A DNA stretch of 64,000 nucleotides from G965233625 sp965233625 (GTDB lineage Bacteria > Planctomycetota > Planctomycetia > Pirellulales > Pirellulaceae): NCBI GenBank assembly GCA_965233625.1, contig OZ247499.1, forward strand, positions 1,860,001 through 1,924,000. Direction: 5' to 3'. Of the stretch, positions 17,944-25,900 are shown one piece after another. Position numbers and translations under genes: made by a program. Below the pieces are notes generated by a model that was not told where the DNA came from, ran no database searches, and saw only the letters and a list, made by a program, of their open reading frames with translations. Every line of letters begins with the position of its first letter. The first letter of the stretch is position 1.

Positions 17944-19590
17944 CTATACTTCCTGCAGGATTCGCTGAAACTCGAAGGAATCGAATGGCTTGACCATGTG
18001 TGCATCGAAACCTGCTTCAGCGGTTTTCTGCCGGTCCGATGTCTGGCCATATCCAGTCAGCGCGATTAGTACGACTTCGCTCAGTTCATCTTCTTCGCGT
18101 ACTGCCTGTGCCACTTCGTAGCCGGATAATTCGGGTAAGCCGATATCCATCAAGGCGATATCGGGCGGCGACTGCCGGATTGCCTCTAACGCTTCGGCGC
18201 CGTCACAGGCGGTTGTTACTTCAAAGCCATCAAACTCAAGCAGCTTTTTAAGCATCTTCCGGCTGTCGGCGATATCTTCCACCAGCAGCACTTGCTTGCG
18301 GGTTGCCTCTGACGCGGGTTCTTCGGGAGCGATTTCCGGAGCTTCAACAATGGGCAGTTCCACCAGGAACTCGCAGCCGGCATTACGCCCGTCACTCTCC
18401 GCCGTAATAACGCCGTCGTGCAACGCCACGAGATCGCGGGCCAAGGTCAAACCCAACCCCAGACCACCGGCCGAATGGTCGATGGTGTCATCGGACTGCA
18501 CAAACATCTCGAAAATGGATTCCAGCTCGCCATCTGACAGCCCCACTCCGTTATCGACCACGATCACGCGGCACACGTCGTCATGCACCGTAAGTGAAAC
18601 GTCAATGTTGCCGGAAACGGGGGTGTACTTCGCAGCATTGGAAAGCAGGTTTGCGAAAATCTGTTGCAGACGGGTGGGGTCGCCGTATACGTAGACAGGT
18701 TGCTGCGGAAGATGAAGGTTCAGGACATGTTTCCGCTGTATGACCTGCGGCATCACAGCTTCAATCGTATTGTCCACGACTTTGCAAAGATCGATTGTGC
18801 AGCGGCGTAACCTGATTTTGTCTTCGTTAACCCGGGCGACATCGAGGAGGTCATCCAGCAGCTTCGACATTTGAGCCACCTGCCTGGCAATGACGCCCGT
18901 CGCTTCACTCAGTTTTCCCTTGGGGACCTGCCGCTTTAGCAAGGTTGCTGCAGTCCCGACTGCACTAAGCGGGTTACGCAATTCATGCCCGAGCAGGGCT
19001 AAGAAGTGGTCGCGGCGTTTTACAGCCTTGCGTGCTTCCGCCTCGGCGTTGTGCCGTACGGTGACGTCCCGCAGGGTAGCCAGACACGCAGGTTTGCCGT
19101 CCCACTGGATACTCGTGACACGCATTTCTGAGATACACATGGAGCCCGAACCAGGCTTGTGCAAATTGACTTCCGTGACTTCGCCCGGCACCACAGGGAC
19201 GCCAAACATTTCACCGATCAGTTCATCGAGGGAACGGCCCAGCAGATGGACCGCGGCGGGGTTGGCGTAGCAGATAACCCCATTTGGCCGGAGAACGATG
19301 ACCCCGTCTGCATTTGCTTCGATCAATGCGCGGAACTGAGCTTCCGAATTCCGCAGTGCTTTGGCAAGTTCCGCCTGTCGTTTTGACGGTGGGAAAGAAT
19401 TCTCAGCAATCTCGTTCGTCTCCCTTGCGATCACGCGACTTTCTGGCAGTTGACTGTAGGAGTCCACCTGCCAGAGCTGCGTCTTATGACGCGCCCCACC
19501 GTCTTCTTCGTCGTGTCCAGCATCAGCATCAGACAACGGTTCAACGTGAACATCCGCCGATCCGCTCTTTGAAACGAACTCGTTTGTCAT
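17944..19590 (-). CDS. Soluble hybrid histidine kinase (PAS-HisKA-HATPase-REC)
   Basis: 548 residues with no transmembrane helix. In order: a PAS domain (about 80-180, FRALIEANADGVIVLRPNG), HisKA with H202 in LLGHELRNPLSAV, a HATPase with N-box FANLLSNAAKYTP (about 312-324), G1 VVDNGVGL (D346), G2 GGLGLGLTL, and a receiver (about 433-548) with D482 in LMDIGLP, T512 and K534. All phosphotransfer residues are present. The start ATG lies inside the stop of the KaiB-like gene (4-base overlap) with AGGAAAG upstream. The coupling to KaiB recalls cyanobacterial SasA, in which a KaiB-like domain is fused to a kinase. The natural target is inferred to be the CsrA-REC protein at the head of this operon. 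Confidence 0.93.
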   Translation of the reverse strand: MTNEFVSKSGSADVHVEPLSDADAGHDEEDGGARHKTQLWQVDSYSQLPESRVIARETNEIAENSFPPSKRQAELAKALRNSEAQFRALIEANADGVIVLRPNGVICYANPAAVHLLGRSLDELIGEMFGVPVVPGEVTEVNLHKPGSGSMCISEMRVTSIQWDGKPACLATLRDVTVRHNAEAEARKAVKRRDHFLALLGHELRNPLSAVGTAATLLKRQVPKGKLSEATGVIARQVAQMSKLLDDLLDVARVNEDKIRLRRCTIDLCKVVDNTIEAVMPQVIQRKHVLNLHLPQQPVYVYGDPTRLQQIFANLLSNAAKYTPVSGNIDVSLTVHDDVCRVIVVDNGVGLSDGELESIFEMFVQSDDTIDHSAGGLGLGLTLARDLVALHDGVITAESDGRNAGCEFLVELPIVEAPEIAPEEPASEATRKQVLLVEDIADSRKMLKKLLEFDGFEVTTACDGAEALEAIRQSPPDIALMDIGLPELSGYEVAQAVREEDELSEVVLIALTGYGQTSDRQKTAEAGFDAHMVKPFDSFEFQRILQEV

Positions 19591-19940
19591 TGCATGCTCT
19601 CTTTCCTGGCAGACACGCTGGCGCCGGCACGGGTGATTCCGTTTGTGTTTGCTATTGGCCAATCGCCACCCGTTTCCAGCCCTAACGCTTCAAAGACCTC
19701 TTCGGCCCTGCTCAGGTCTCCGAAAACGCGGAATTCTTCATCAGCGTATTTCTTGATGAGCGTTGGTGTCACCATGATGCCGTTTGCTTCGGCGGCTTCA
19801 GGAGAGAGATCAACGTCAACGATCTTTATCTCGTGATTGTTCTTAAGGTATCGCTCGCAGAGAAATCGAAGGTTGTTCACTGCATGCCTCGCTTCGGTGC
19901 ACGATCCACTGATAAAGATCGTGAAACAATGGCGCTTCAT
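19587..19940 (-). CDS. KaiB-like thioredoxin-fold protein
   Basis: 117 residues. The KaiB domain covers about residues 5-90: FTIFISGSC, then RYLKNNHEIKIVDVDLSPE, GIMVTPTLIKKY and RVFGDLSRAEEVFEAL. The cis-proline TPT and the GDLS motif are classic KaiB features. KaiB in cyanobacteria docks on KaiC and, in its fold-switched form, competes with SasA; KaiB-like proteins outside cyanobacteria accompany kinases and lack a known clock. The start at the second ATG gives the first beta strand directly; an upstream ATG adds four residues. It is co-transcribed with the downstream kinase (4-base overlap) and lies about 155 bases after the CsrA-REC gene. Confidence 0.88.
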   Translation of the reverse strand: MKRHCFTIFISGSCTEARHAVNNLRFLCERYLKNNHEIKIVDVDLSPEAAEANGIMVTPTLIKKYADEEFRVFGDLSRAEEVFEALGLETGGDWPIANTNGITRAGASVSARKESMQ

Positions 19941-20095
19941 CACCTTCCTCAAAGTTCAAAAAACCAGCCCGCTTTTTGTAATTTGTGAAACAAACATCGT
20001 ACGTATGGGAATTGCAGGTAGACCGTAGGCCCGGTATCTGTTCCATGTGGGCCAAAGACGGCGGCAGAATGGGAGCCACACCTGAGAAGTAAAAT

Positions 20096-20866
20096 TTAGG
20101 CGACGTCAGAAACAACTCGCGACAACTCGCCAACTAAGTGCTCCGGATCCAGTGGCTTGCGGAACCAGAAATCGACTTCACGGTTGTCCTTATCAAACCC
20201 AAGCTTCTGAGGTTCAACTCCACTAACCGCGAAGATATGCACGCCTTCGTTTCGTGGATCTGTGCGAATCGTACGGATAGCCGTCCGGCCGTCGCAACGG
20301 GGCATGACCATATCCATCAACACCACATCAGGACGGGTCGGCACGTCAGAAAGATACTGAATCGCCTCTTCCCCGTCGTTCGCCGTATCAACAGCAAACC
20401 CGTTTGCTTTCAGATAACCGGCGAGGAGTTTCCGTTCGTTCGCGTTGTCTTCGACAAGCAACGCCTTGGGAGACCGTGGTGCAACGGGCTCTGGCTTCGA
20501 ATCGCTTGTTTTGTGCACGTCGGCAAGGATCGTCTGCAGCGTATCGCGAGCATCTTCATAAAAGCCCGCTTCGATCTGCCGTTTGAGAAGACTTAGCCCG
20601 ATGGTGGCTGAGTTAAGAGAATTCCGCAGTTCGTGAACCTCACGACGGCGTTCTTTCTCCCGCTCGAACTCACGTTGCTCGCGGGCAATGGCGGATTCCT
20701 GCAGTTGCTTCGTGCGGCTGTATAACTCGCCGCGGAGAACTTCAAGATCACGCGGTGCGCGGATGCCGATCCGGGCTACGGCGCCTTTCACCTGCAAGAC
20801 TTCAATGATGGCGTCGAGAGCAGGGAAGACAATTGTCTCGTTCGTGCGCCGAGAGAGGACAAGCAT
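20096..20866 (-). CDS. CsrA - histidine helix - receiver fusion protein
   Basis: 256 residues. Residues 1-50 are a CsrA domain (MLVLSRRTNETIVF ... GAVARIGIRAP ... EVLRGELYSR), with the RNA-binding Arg kept (R45, E. coli R44). Residues 52-120 are a charged coiled coil with a DHp-like H box, EVHELRNSLNSATIG, with H78. Residues 134-253 are a receiver: acidic VEDN, D185 in VLMDMVMP, S215, K237. CsrA normally stands alone at about 60 residues and represses translation at GGA sites as a homodimer. Here dimerisation or RNA binding may be set by phosphorylation. No HATPase domain is present, so the phosphate must come from another kinase, most simply the one in this operon. The start follows GGAAAGGAAA. 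Confidence 0.92.
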   Translation of the reverse strand: MLVLSRRTNETIVFPALDAIIEVLQVKGAVARIGIRAPRDLEVLRGELYSRTKQLQESAIAREQREFEREKERRREVHELRNSLNSATIGLSLLKRQIEAGFYEDARDTLQTILADVHKTSDSKPEPVAPRSPKALLVEDNANERKLLAGYLKANGFAVDTANDGEEAIQYLSDVPTRPDVVLMDMVMPRCDGRTAIRTIRTDPRNEGVHIFAVSGVEPQKLGFDKDNREVDFWFRKPLDPEHLVGELSRVVSDVA

Positions 20867-20979
20867 GGGGTTTCCTTTCCGCATGGACGTGCCGGTAAAG
20901 CAACGCTAGAAACCCTGCAACTCCCAATGAACGGGAGCGAAAGGCCGGGACTGTCTTGTCCAATCTAAGGTTGCGATGC

Positions 20980-20992
20980 GAACATCATGTTC
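20980..20992. promoter_or_regulatory. 13-bp palindrome, candidate operator
   Basis: GAACAT and ATGTTC flank a central C with perfect symmetry, 114 bases upstream of the CsrA-REC start codon. The dyad size fits a dimeric DNA-binding protein. No regulator can be named. Confidence 0.4.
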
Positions 20993-21011
20993 AACATTCA
21001 GTAGGTGAATC

Positions 21012-21027
21012 TGCAATGATTGCACCT
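21012..21027 (-). promoter_or_regulatory. Sigma-54-like -24/-12 element upstream of CsrA-REC
   Basis: On the minus strand the sequence is AGGTGCAATCATTGCA. The GG and GC dinucleotides are separated by 10 bases as in sigma-54 promoters, and the TTGCA half matches the -12 consensus fully, while the -24 half keeps only GG and the C of GGCAC. The same bases also form the dyad TGCAAT-G-ATTGCA, so it may instead be an operator. Confidence 0.35.
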
Positions 21028-21230
21028 AAGTTCATGCGGGGTTCCATCCCCAAACTTCTTCATCACTTGGTAGAAGGTTTTTCTAGCTTAGTGATTTTGA
21101 AGAATCAATAGTAACGTCTGAAAAATTTGCCGGGGACAGGCCGCCGAGCGGCTGAAATTTCTATCTACAAGCAACTTAACGCTTCCAGTTTTTTCTGAAA
21201 ATCTGCTACTTGCCAGATGCGGAAAACCGC

Positions 21231-21677
21231 CTAGTTAACGAAGAATACAACCGCTTTGCGAGTCTGGCTTGATTGCGAAAACAGGCTCTGCACCTGTGTA
21301 GCAAGAGCACCGCTTCCGCTGTCTGCGGGCAAGCTCTGCTGAAACCCCTGAAGCAGGTCTGCAGCAAGCGCCGCAACGTCTGGCCGGACCAGTCGCACGA
21401 CTTTGTCGCTTCCCTGATAGAGAGAACGTCCGCCCGCGAGTAGCTGCGAGAGAATCGCTGCGGCGCGTTCGTCTTCGAGCGTTGCCGCATAGTCACTGAG
21501 TGACGTTTCAAAATCCTGCCATTGTTGCCCTAGTTTGCAGACAACATCTTCGTCGCCCTGCAGTTTCGACTGGCAGAAGCTGGCAACTTCTTCGTCGGTT
21601 TTGTATCCAAACAACTCGCGAGCATCATCGCGATCCAGGCTTAAAAGGTAGCCAGATTCCATGTCTGTATGTGTCAC
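21231..21677 (-). CDS. Conserved-looking hypothetical protein
   Basis: 148 residues, soluble and helical, no signal peptide. The sequence is mixed in charge (YLLSLDRDDARELFGYKTDE; KLGQQWQDFETSLSDYAATL), with a later 'ALAADLLQGFQQSLP' helix. I do not recognise a domain. Its ATG overlaps the stop of the upstream glycosyltransferase reading frame by 4 bases, so it is probably the downstream gene of a two-gene operon with it. A Met five residues in is an alternative start. Confidence 0.65.
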   Translation of the reverse strand: MTHTDMESGYLLSLDRDDARELFGYKTDEEVASFCQSKLQGDEDVVCKLGQQWQDFETSLSDYAATLEDERAAAILSQLLAGGRSLYQGSDKVVRLVRPDVAALAADLLQGFQQSLPADSGSGALATQVQSLFSQSSQTRKAVVFFVN

Positions 21678-22866
21678 ACTAGCGGTGAAGTTCCGGGCTG
21701 ATCCACGGTTTCGGCGGCCCGTTTCAGCACCATATCATAGGCGTTAGCCACGCCCGCAGCCATGCTATGGTCGCTGAACTTCTCCGCCTGCCGCTGCAGC
21801 GCGCTGGAGCGTAGCTGCTGCCAGTCCACTTCACCACAAATCACCCGGTCGACCACGCGGGCCAGGTCCGCAGCGTCCGCCGGCTCGGCCAGAACGCCAT
21901 CCACGCCATCGCGGATCGCTTCCGGCACCCCTTCCACCCGCGTTCCGACCACAGGCGTGCCGGCTGCCATGGCTTCCAGCACCACCATCGGCAGCCCTTC
22001 GCCAAACAGGCTTGGCAGCACGAACATATCCATCTGCTTCAATTCCGCGTTCACATCGCTGGCAAAGCCTGTCCATTCGACGTAAGGCTCAACCTCGCGG
22101 TCGGCAACGCGTTGCTTTAAGTCGCGCTCGTATTCGGTGGTTTCAAACGGGCCGACACAACGCAGCTGCACATCGCGTCCTTGCTGCCTGAGCTGGGCGA
22201 CGGCGTCGATCAGCATTTCTACACCTTTCCGCGGGCGGAAAAGCGCCACGGCGCCCAACACCCATTTGCCCTGAGGTGTGTCGCGGTCCGGCACATCGTC
22301 AAGACACGGCACGCCGTTGGCACGACGGAAATAATCTCTTCGCTGTAGCCCTCCTGCTGCATGTGCTTGCTGAGGCTGTTAGAGACCGTAATCAGACGCG
22401 AAACGCCGGACAGGCTGAACTGTTCCGTTTTCACGTTCAACCAGTTCTGCACCGTACGGGTCGAATCCCGCGATGTCGGGCTGTGCACGTGATACACCAT
22501 CGGCACGCCAGCCAGCGGCGCCGCCATGCGGCCAATCATCCCGGTGCGAGGCGTGTGGCAATGCAGCAGTTCGTAACCTTCACGCGTAATCAGACTCGCC
22601 AGCTTCCAGACAGCTCTCAGATCGAATTTGCTCCACATGCCAATCCGATGCAGCGGCGCATCTTGAGACTGCCGCGCCGCTGGAAACTTGCCCGGTTTAA
22701 CACACGCGAAACCGGCTTCGTAGCCATAGTCGCCCAACCGCAGCGCGAGCAGATCCTGCACGCGTTCGGCGCCGGAGTAGTGTTCGCCGTTGATCAGATG
22801 GAGCACTCGCACGGGTTTTCCGGCCCGCGACGTGGATTTCTGATTATTCTGGTTGTAGGAGTTCAT
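21674..22866 (-). pseudogene. Glycosyltransferase family 4 split by a frameshift
   Basis: Two adjacent minus-strand frames together make one complete GT4 enzyme of about 397 residues. The first part holds the acceptor-side domain (VLHLINGEHYSGAERV; LLHCHTPRTGMIGRMAA; YHVHSPTSRDS) and loses homology after IISVVP. The second picks up in another frame with NGVPCLDD, then GAVALFRPRKGVEMLIDAV and the donor motif FGEGLPMVVLEAMAAGTPVVG. The break is at about 22316-22321, where one added A would change CCAAC to CCAAAC and read VVPNGVPCLDD, the normal GT4 hinge. This is either a real inactivating mutation, a programmed slip or a sequencing error. The residual codons look otherwise intact, so decay must be recent if real. 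Confidence 0.8.
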
Positions 22867-23034
22867 GCTGCTTGTCCTGATGGTGGGCTTGAATGCCGTT
22901 ACGTTTTGCCAGCCGCAGCAGGTGGATGAACACAGGTTGACGCTGCTGGTTCGTTTCAGCTACCCTCCGCGCGAACTTCGTCCGGCTATGGATGGCTGGG
23001 TAAAGGTCCATAAATCCAGCGGCAGTGCTGCTCT

Positions 23035-23934
23035 ATGAGAAAGCCTAGCTTTATGATGCGAACCAGGACGGGAAAACTTTCCGCAATCGCACTGACGGCT
23101 GCGGCTTTACTGTGGCTGATTGGTGGTGGCTCTAACTGGTGGAACTTCCCCGTTGCTGTGGCAGCAGACCCGCCGTCCAGCACCGCGGCAGTCAGCCCGG
23201 AGTCGGCCAGCAAAGTGCCCGCCACAGCTGCAGCCCCCAAAGCACCCCAGGCATCCAAGACCTCCCAGTCCCCCATTGCCAGCCATGTAGTGCACGCCCG
23301 GTTCGATGTGGTTTCGGACGTTAGCCCGGCGTTCCAATCCCGTGCGAAAGCGGCCGTTGGTACGATTCCGGCGGGTGTGTGGAAAACGCTTCGTTCTGGC
23401 GGCTGGCAGGTGCGTATTGCAGAATTTGTCGTGGATGCAGCGCCATCCTTGCGCGGAGTTCAGCCTCGCGGGTGGCCCACGGGTTCCACCTGGGACAATA
23501 CCGATGCCGTTCACCTGCCCGCGCGGCGGATGCTGGTGTTTGCAGAAAAACGCCGCACACGCGACGGCCGTATTGTGCCCTCCAGTCGCGTCGAAAGCGT
23601 GTTCCGGCACGAAGTCGGCCATGCCTTTGACCGGGCGACAGGCGCCGCCGGGCTGTACCAGTCGGCAGGCGCCGGATTCATGTTCGCCTATCATCGCGAT
23701 GTCACACGCATGCCTGAGAAAAACCGCACGGCGTTGAACTATTACCTGCAACGCGGCGCGGCAGGCCGGCAGGAAGCCTTTGCTGAAGCGTTCGCCATCC
23801 TGCTGGGGGGCGGATCAGACGCGGCCAACCGCAGCCGTTTCGAGAGCGGTTTTCCCACCGTCATGCGATACGTCCGCAAAGCGATCACGGATCACGACAC
23901 CAAAGCTGCAAGCTATCTGGCCCAAAGCAAATAA
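23035..23934 (+). CDS. Secreted zincin-like metallopeptidase (ATLF-like)
   Basis: 299 residues. After an N-terminal hydrophobic segment (about 12-32, TGKLSAIALTAAALLWLIGG) comes an Ala/Pro/Ser-rich linker of about 45 residues. The catalytic domain has the zinc motif HEVGH at residues 192-196, followed by AFDRATG, and a further Glu-rich helix RQEAFAEAFAILL near 245-257 that would supply the third zinc ligand of a gluzincin. The spacing recalls the anthrax lethal factor-type (ATLF) domain. The substrate is unknown. It lies between two glycosyltransferase genes, divergent from the GT4, and could process a surface protein made with the same envelope glycans. Confidence 0.72.
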   Translation: MRKPSFMMRTRTGKLSAIALTAAALLWLIGGGSNWWNFPVAVAADPPSSTAAVSPESASKVPATAAAPKAPQASKTSQSPIASHVVHARFDVVSDVSPAFQSRAKAAVGTIPAGVWKTLRSGGWQVRIAEFVVDAAPSLRGVQPRGWPTGSTWDNTDAVHLPARRMLVFAEKRRTRDGRIVPSSRVESVFRHEVGHAFDRATGAAGLYQSAGAGFMFAYHRDVTRMPEKNRTALNYYLQRGAAGRQEAFAEAFAILLGGGSDAANRSRFESGFPTVMRYVRKAITDHDTKAASYLAQSK

Positions 23935-24012
23935 CCCCGAAAACAACAAGCCACGAAATGCCTCCGCGGAACGTATGGCCCGCCGGAGCATATTCGCCAA
24001 GGAAGGCGGAAG

Positions 24013-25734
24013 ATGTCTCAACTTGTTCTGATCGATCATTCCCTCAAGGGCGTTGGCGGTCATCACTTTGAATACGCCTACCATATCCTTGCCGAAGCTA
24101 CAAAACGCGGCCGGGACGTCATCCTGGCCACACATCGCGACTTCCAGCCCGGCGCCACGCTTCCGGGCGACTGGCAGGTGCACCCTGTTTTCCAGCAGGA
24201 CACCTACAGTCCGCACAGCGTTTACTTCCGCCATCCGTATAAGCCCGGTAAGCCCCGCGGGAACAATCGCGGAGGAATCCTGGGCGCCGTCCGCGACTGG
24301 TGGACCGCTCGCGTTCAGGCGCAGCATCGCAACAAGTTTGCCGCTGCCTGCGATGCGCTGTTTCAGCAGGTGAAACTATCCGCGGGTGACGAGGTCTTTA
24401 TCCCCACGCTCTCTGAGCTGGATATGGCGGGACTGATTGACTTTCTCAGCCGTTGCCCGCAGCCCGCCGGCGTTAACTGGCGGTTGCAGTTTCACTTCGA
24501 TGTGTGCGACGGCCGGCCGCACGAATTCGCAGCGCAGGCCGCACGGGGCGAATCCATGCGGGCGTCGCTACTCGATTCGATCGAGCGTGCAGGCGAGGCC
24601 AACCTTCATTTTTACAACACCACCCACGAACTCACCGCCCAATATAACAGCTTGAACACCGCCGCATTCCAGACGCTGCATTACCCTGTAAATCCCAGAT
24701 TCAGCCCGCGTGAACTGCCACCCGGCAAAGCCGCCGACCGCTGCCTGCGGGTGACGTGCGGTGGTTACTTCCGCCGCGAGAAAGGGCGGAAACGGTTTGC
24801 GAAACTCATCGCGGACCTGGCGCCGGATCTGCTCTCGCAGAAGGCAATTCAACTATCGGCGCAGTGCAAGCCACGGCAGATGAGCAAAATCCTGCGCGGT
24901 GCACCTGACGCCAGCAGCATCCCGGATAACAGCGTTGTATGTGCGCCGCATCCACTGGGCGTGGACGAATATGTGGAGTACATCCGCCAATCTGACATCG
25001 GGCTGTTCCTGTACGATGGGCGGCGTTATTTCTCTCGTTGTAGCGGTGTTCTGGTGGAGATGCTGGCTGCGGGTGTACCTGTCATTACGCCAGCCGCCTG
25101 CTGGCTTGAAGAACAGTTTGCCAGTGAGAACCAGCGTTATCTGCGGGAGACACTTGCCGGTGAATCGCCGTTGAGCACAACCACTTCCGAGAGCGTCCGC
25201 TTCACCTCCAGTCCCGTGGAGTTGTTTTCCGCATTACGGTTGAAACAGACGGCCGACGCCATTGTTACGTTGAACTGGGGCTCTCTAACGGCAGACGAAA
25301 CGCCCAGCTCCGCCCGCCTGAAGTGTACTCAACTGGATGGCAGCGGAGCGATCATCGACGAACACCATCAGGTTCTACGTGCCACGCAGCAGCCTTCCAC
25401 GGCGTTATTCCCCTTAGACAACCGCTGCCGCACGATACGCGTTACGGCGGAAACCGCTTATGGCGATGCCGCCCAGGAGCTTGCCGCTGCCTTGCACCAG
25501 CTGGCAGCGCCCACGGGCAGTGCGCATCGCCCGATGGGCAGCATTGGTCTGTCTTTCGACCGGGAAGAAGATATTGCGGCCCTGATCCGCGACATGGTGC
25601 GACACCACGATCACTACCAGCAGTCGGCCCGCCGGTTTGCTGAAAACTGGCGCCGGAAGCATTCGCCCGCCGCGGTGCTAGATCGCTTTGCAGACGCCCA
25701 TCCAGCAGAATCCCGTCAGGAGCGTGCCGCTTAA
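24013..25734 (+). CDS. Glycosyltransferase-like protein, GT-B fold
   Basis: 573 residues, soluble. The opening MSQLVLIDHSLKGVGGHHFEYA is a GT-B style first strand with a Gly-rich loop. The donor-side domain has YIRQSDIGLFLYDGRRYFSRCSGVLVEMLAAG followed by VPVITPAACWLEEQ, resembling the nucleotide-sugar pocket. The C-terminal 200 residues look beta-rich and then helical (RRFAENWRRKHSPAAVLDRF). I cannot assign a CAZy family. An AAGGAAGGCGGAAG stretch precedes the ATG. It follows the zincin-like gene by 78 bases. Confidence 0.7.
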   Translation: MSQLVLIDHSLKGVGGHHFEYAYHILAEATKRGRDVILATHRDFQPGATLPGDWQVHPVFQQDTYSPHSVYFRHPYKPGKPRGNNRGGILGAVRDWWTARVQAQHRNKFAAACDALFQQVKLSAGDEVFIPTLSELDMAGLIDFLSRCPQPAGVNWRLQFHFDVCDGRPHEFAAQAARGESMRASLLDSIERAGEANLHFYNTTHELTAQYNSLNTAAFQTLHYPVNPRFSPRELPPGKAADRCLRVTCGGYFRREKGRKRFAKLIADLAPDLLSQKAIQLSAQCKPRQMSKILRGAPDASSIPDNSVVCAPHPLGVDEYVEYIRQSDIGLFLYDGRRYFSRCSGVLVEMLAAGVPVITPAACWLEEQFASENQRYLRETLAGESPLSTTTSESVRFTSSPVELFSALRLKQTADAIVTLNWGSLTADETPSSARLKCTQLDGSGAIIDEHHQVLRATQQPSTALFPLDNRCRTIRVTAETAYGDAAQELAAALHQLAAPTGSAHRPMGSIGLSFDREEDIAALIRDMVRHHDHYQQSARRFAENWRRKHSPAAVLDRFADAHPAESRQERAA

Positions 25735-25900
25735 TACGGTATTACGCCCCCCGGTAGATCGGTTCTTCAAAGCTAGTTTGCATCCTGGGATTTATCAGTA
25801 GGGGCGAAATGTTGCATAATAGCGACGCACGCCAGCAGCTATCGGTGGCGCCACTTTCATTGTTTCCTCGCATTGCTCCCCGCCCAAAGGCGACTTGTCC

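Larger units (their letters stand above)
20867..21230. other. Upstream region of the CsrA-REC / KaiB / kinase operon
   Basis: No protein-like frame is present. It lies between the DUF-like gene and the CsrA-REC start, both on the minus strand. It contains two 13-base odd palindromes and a sigma-54-like element, noted separately, and is AT-richer than the flanks around 21060-21130. This is the expected promoter and leader of the operon. Confidence 0.6.
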
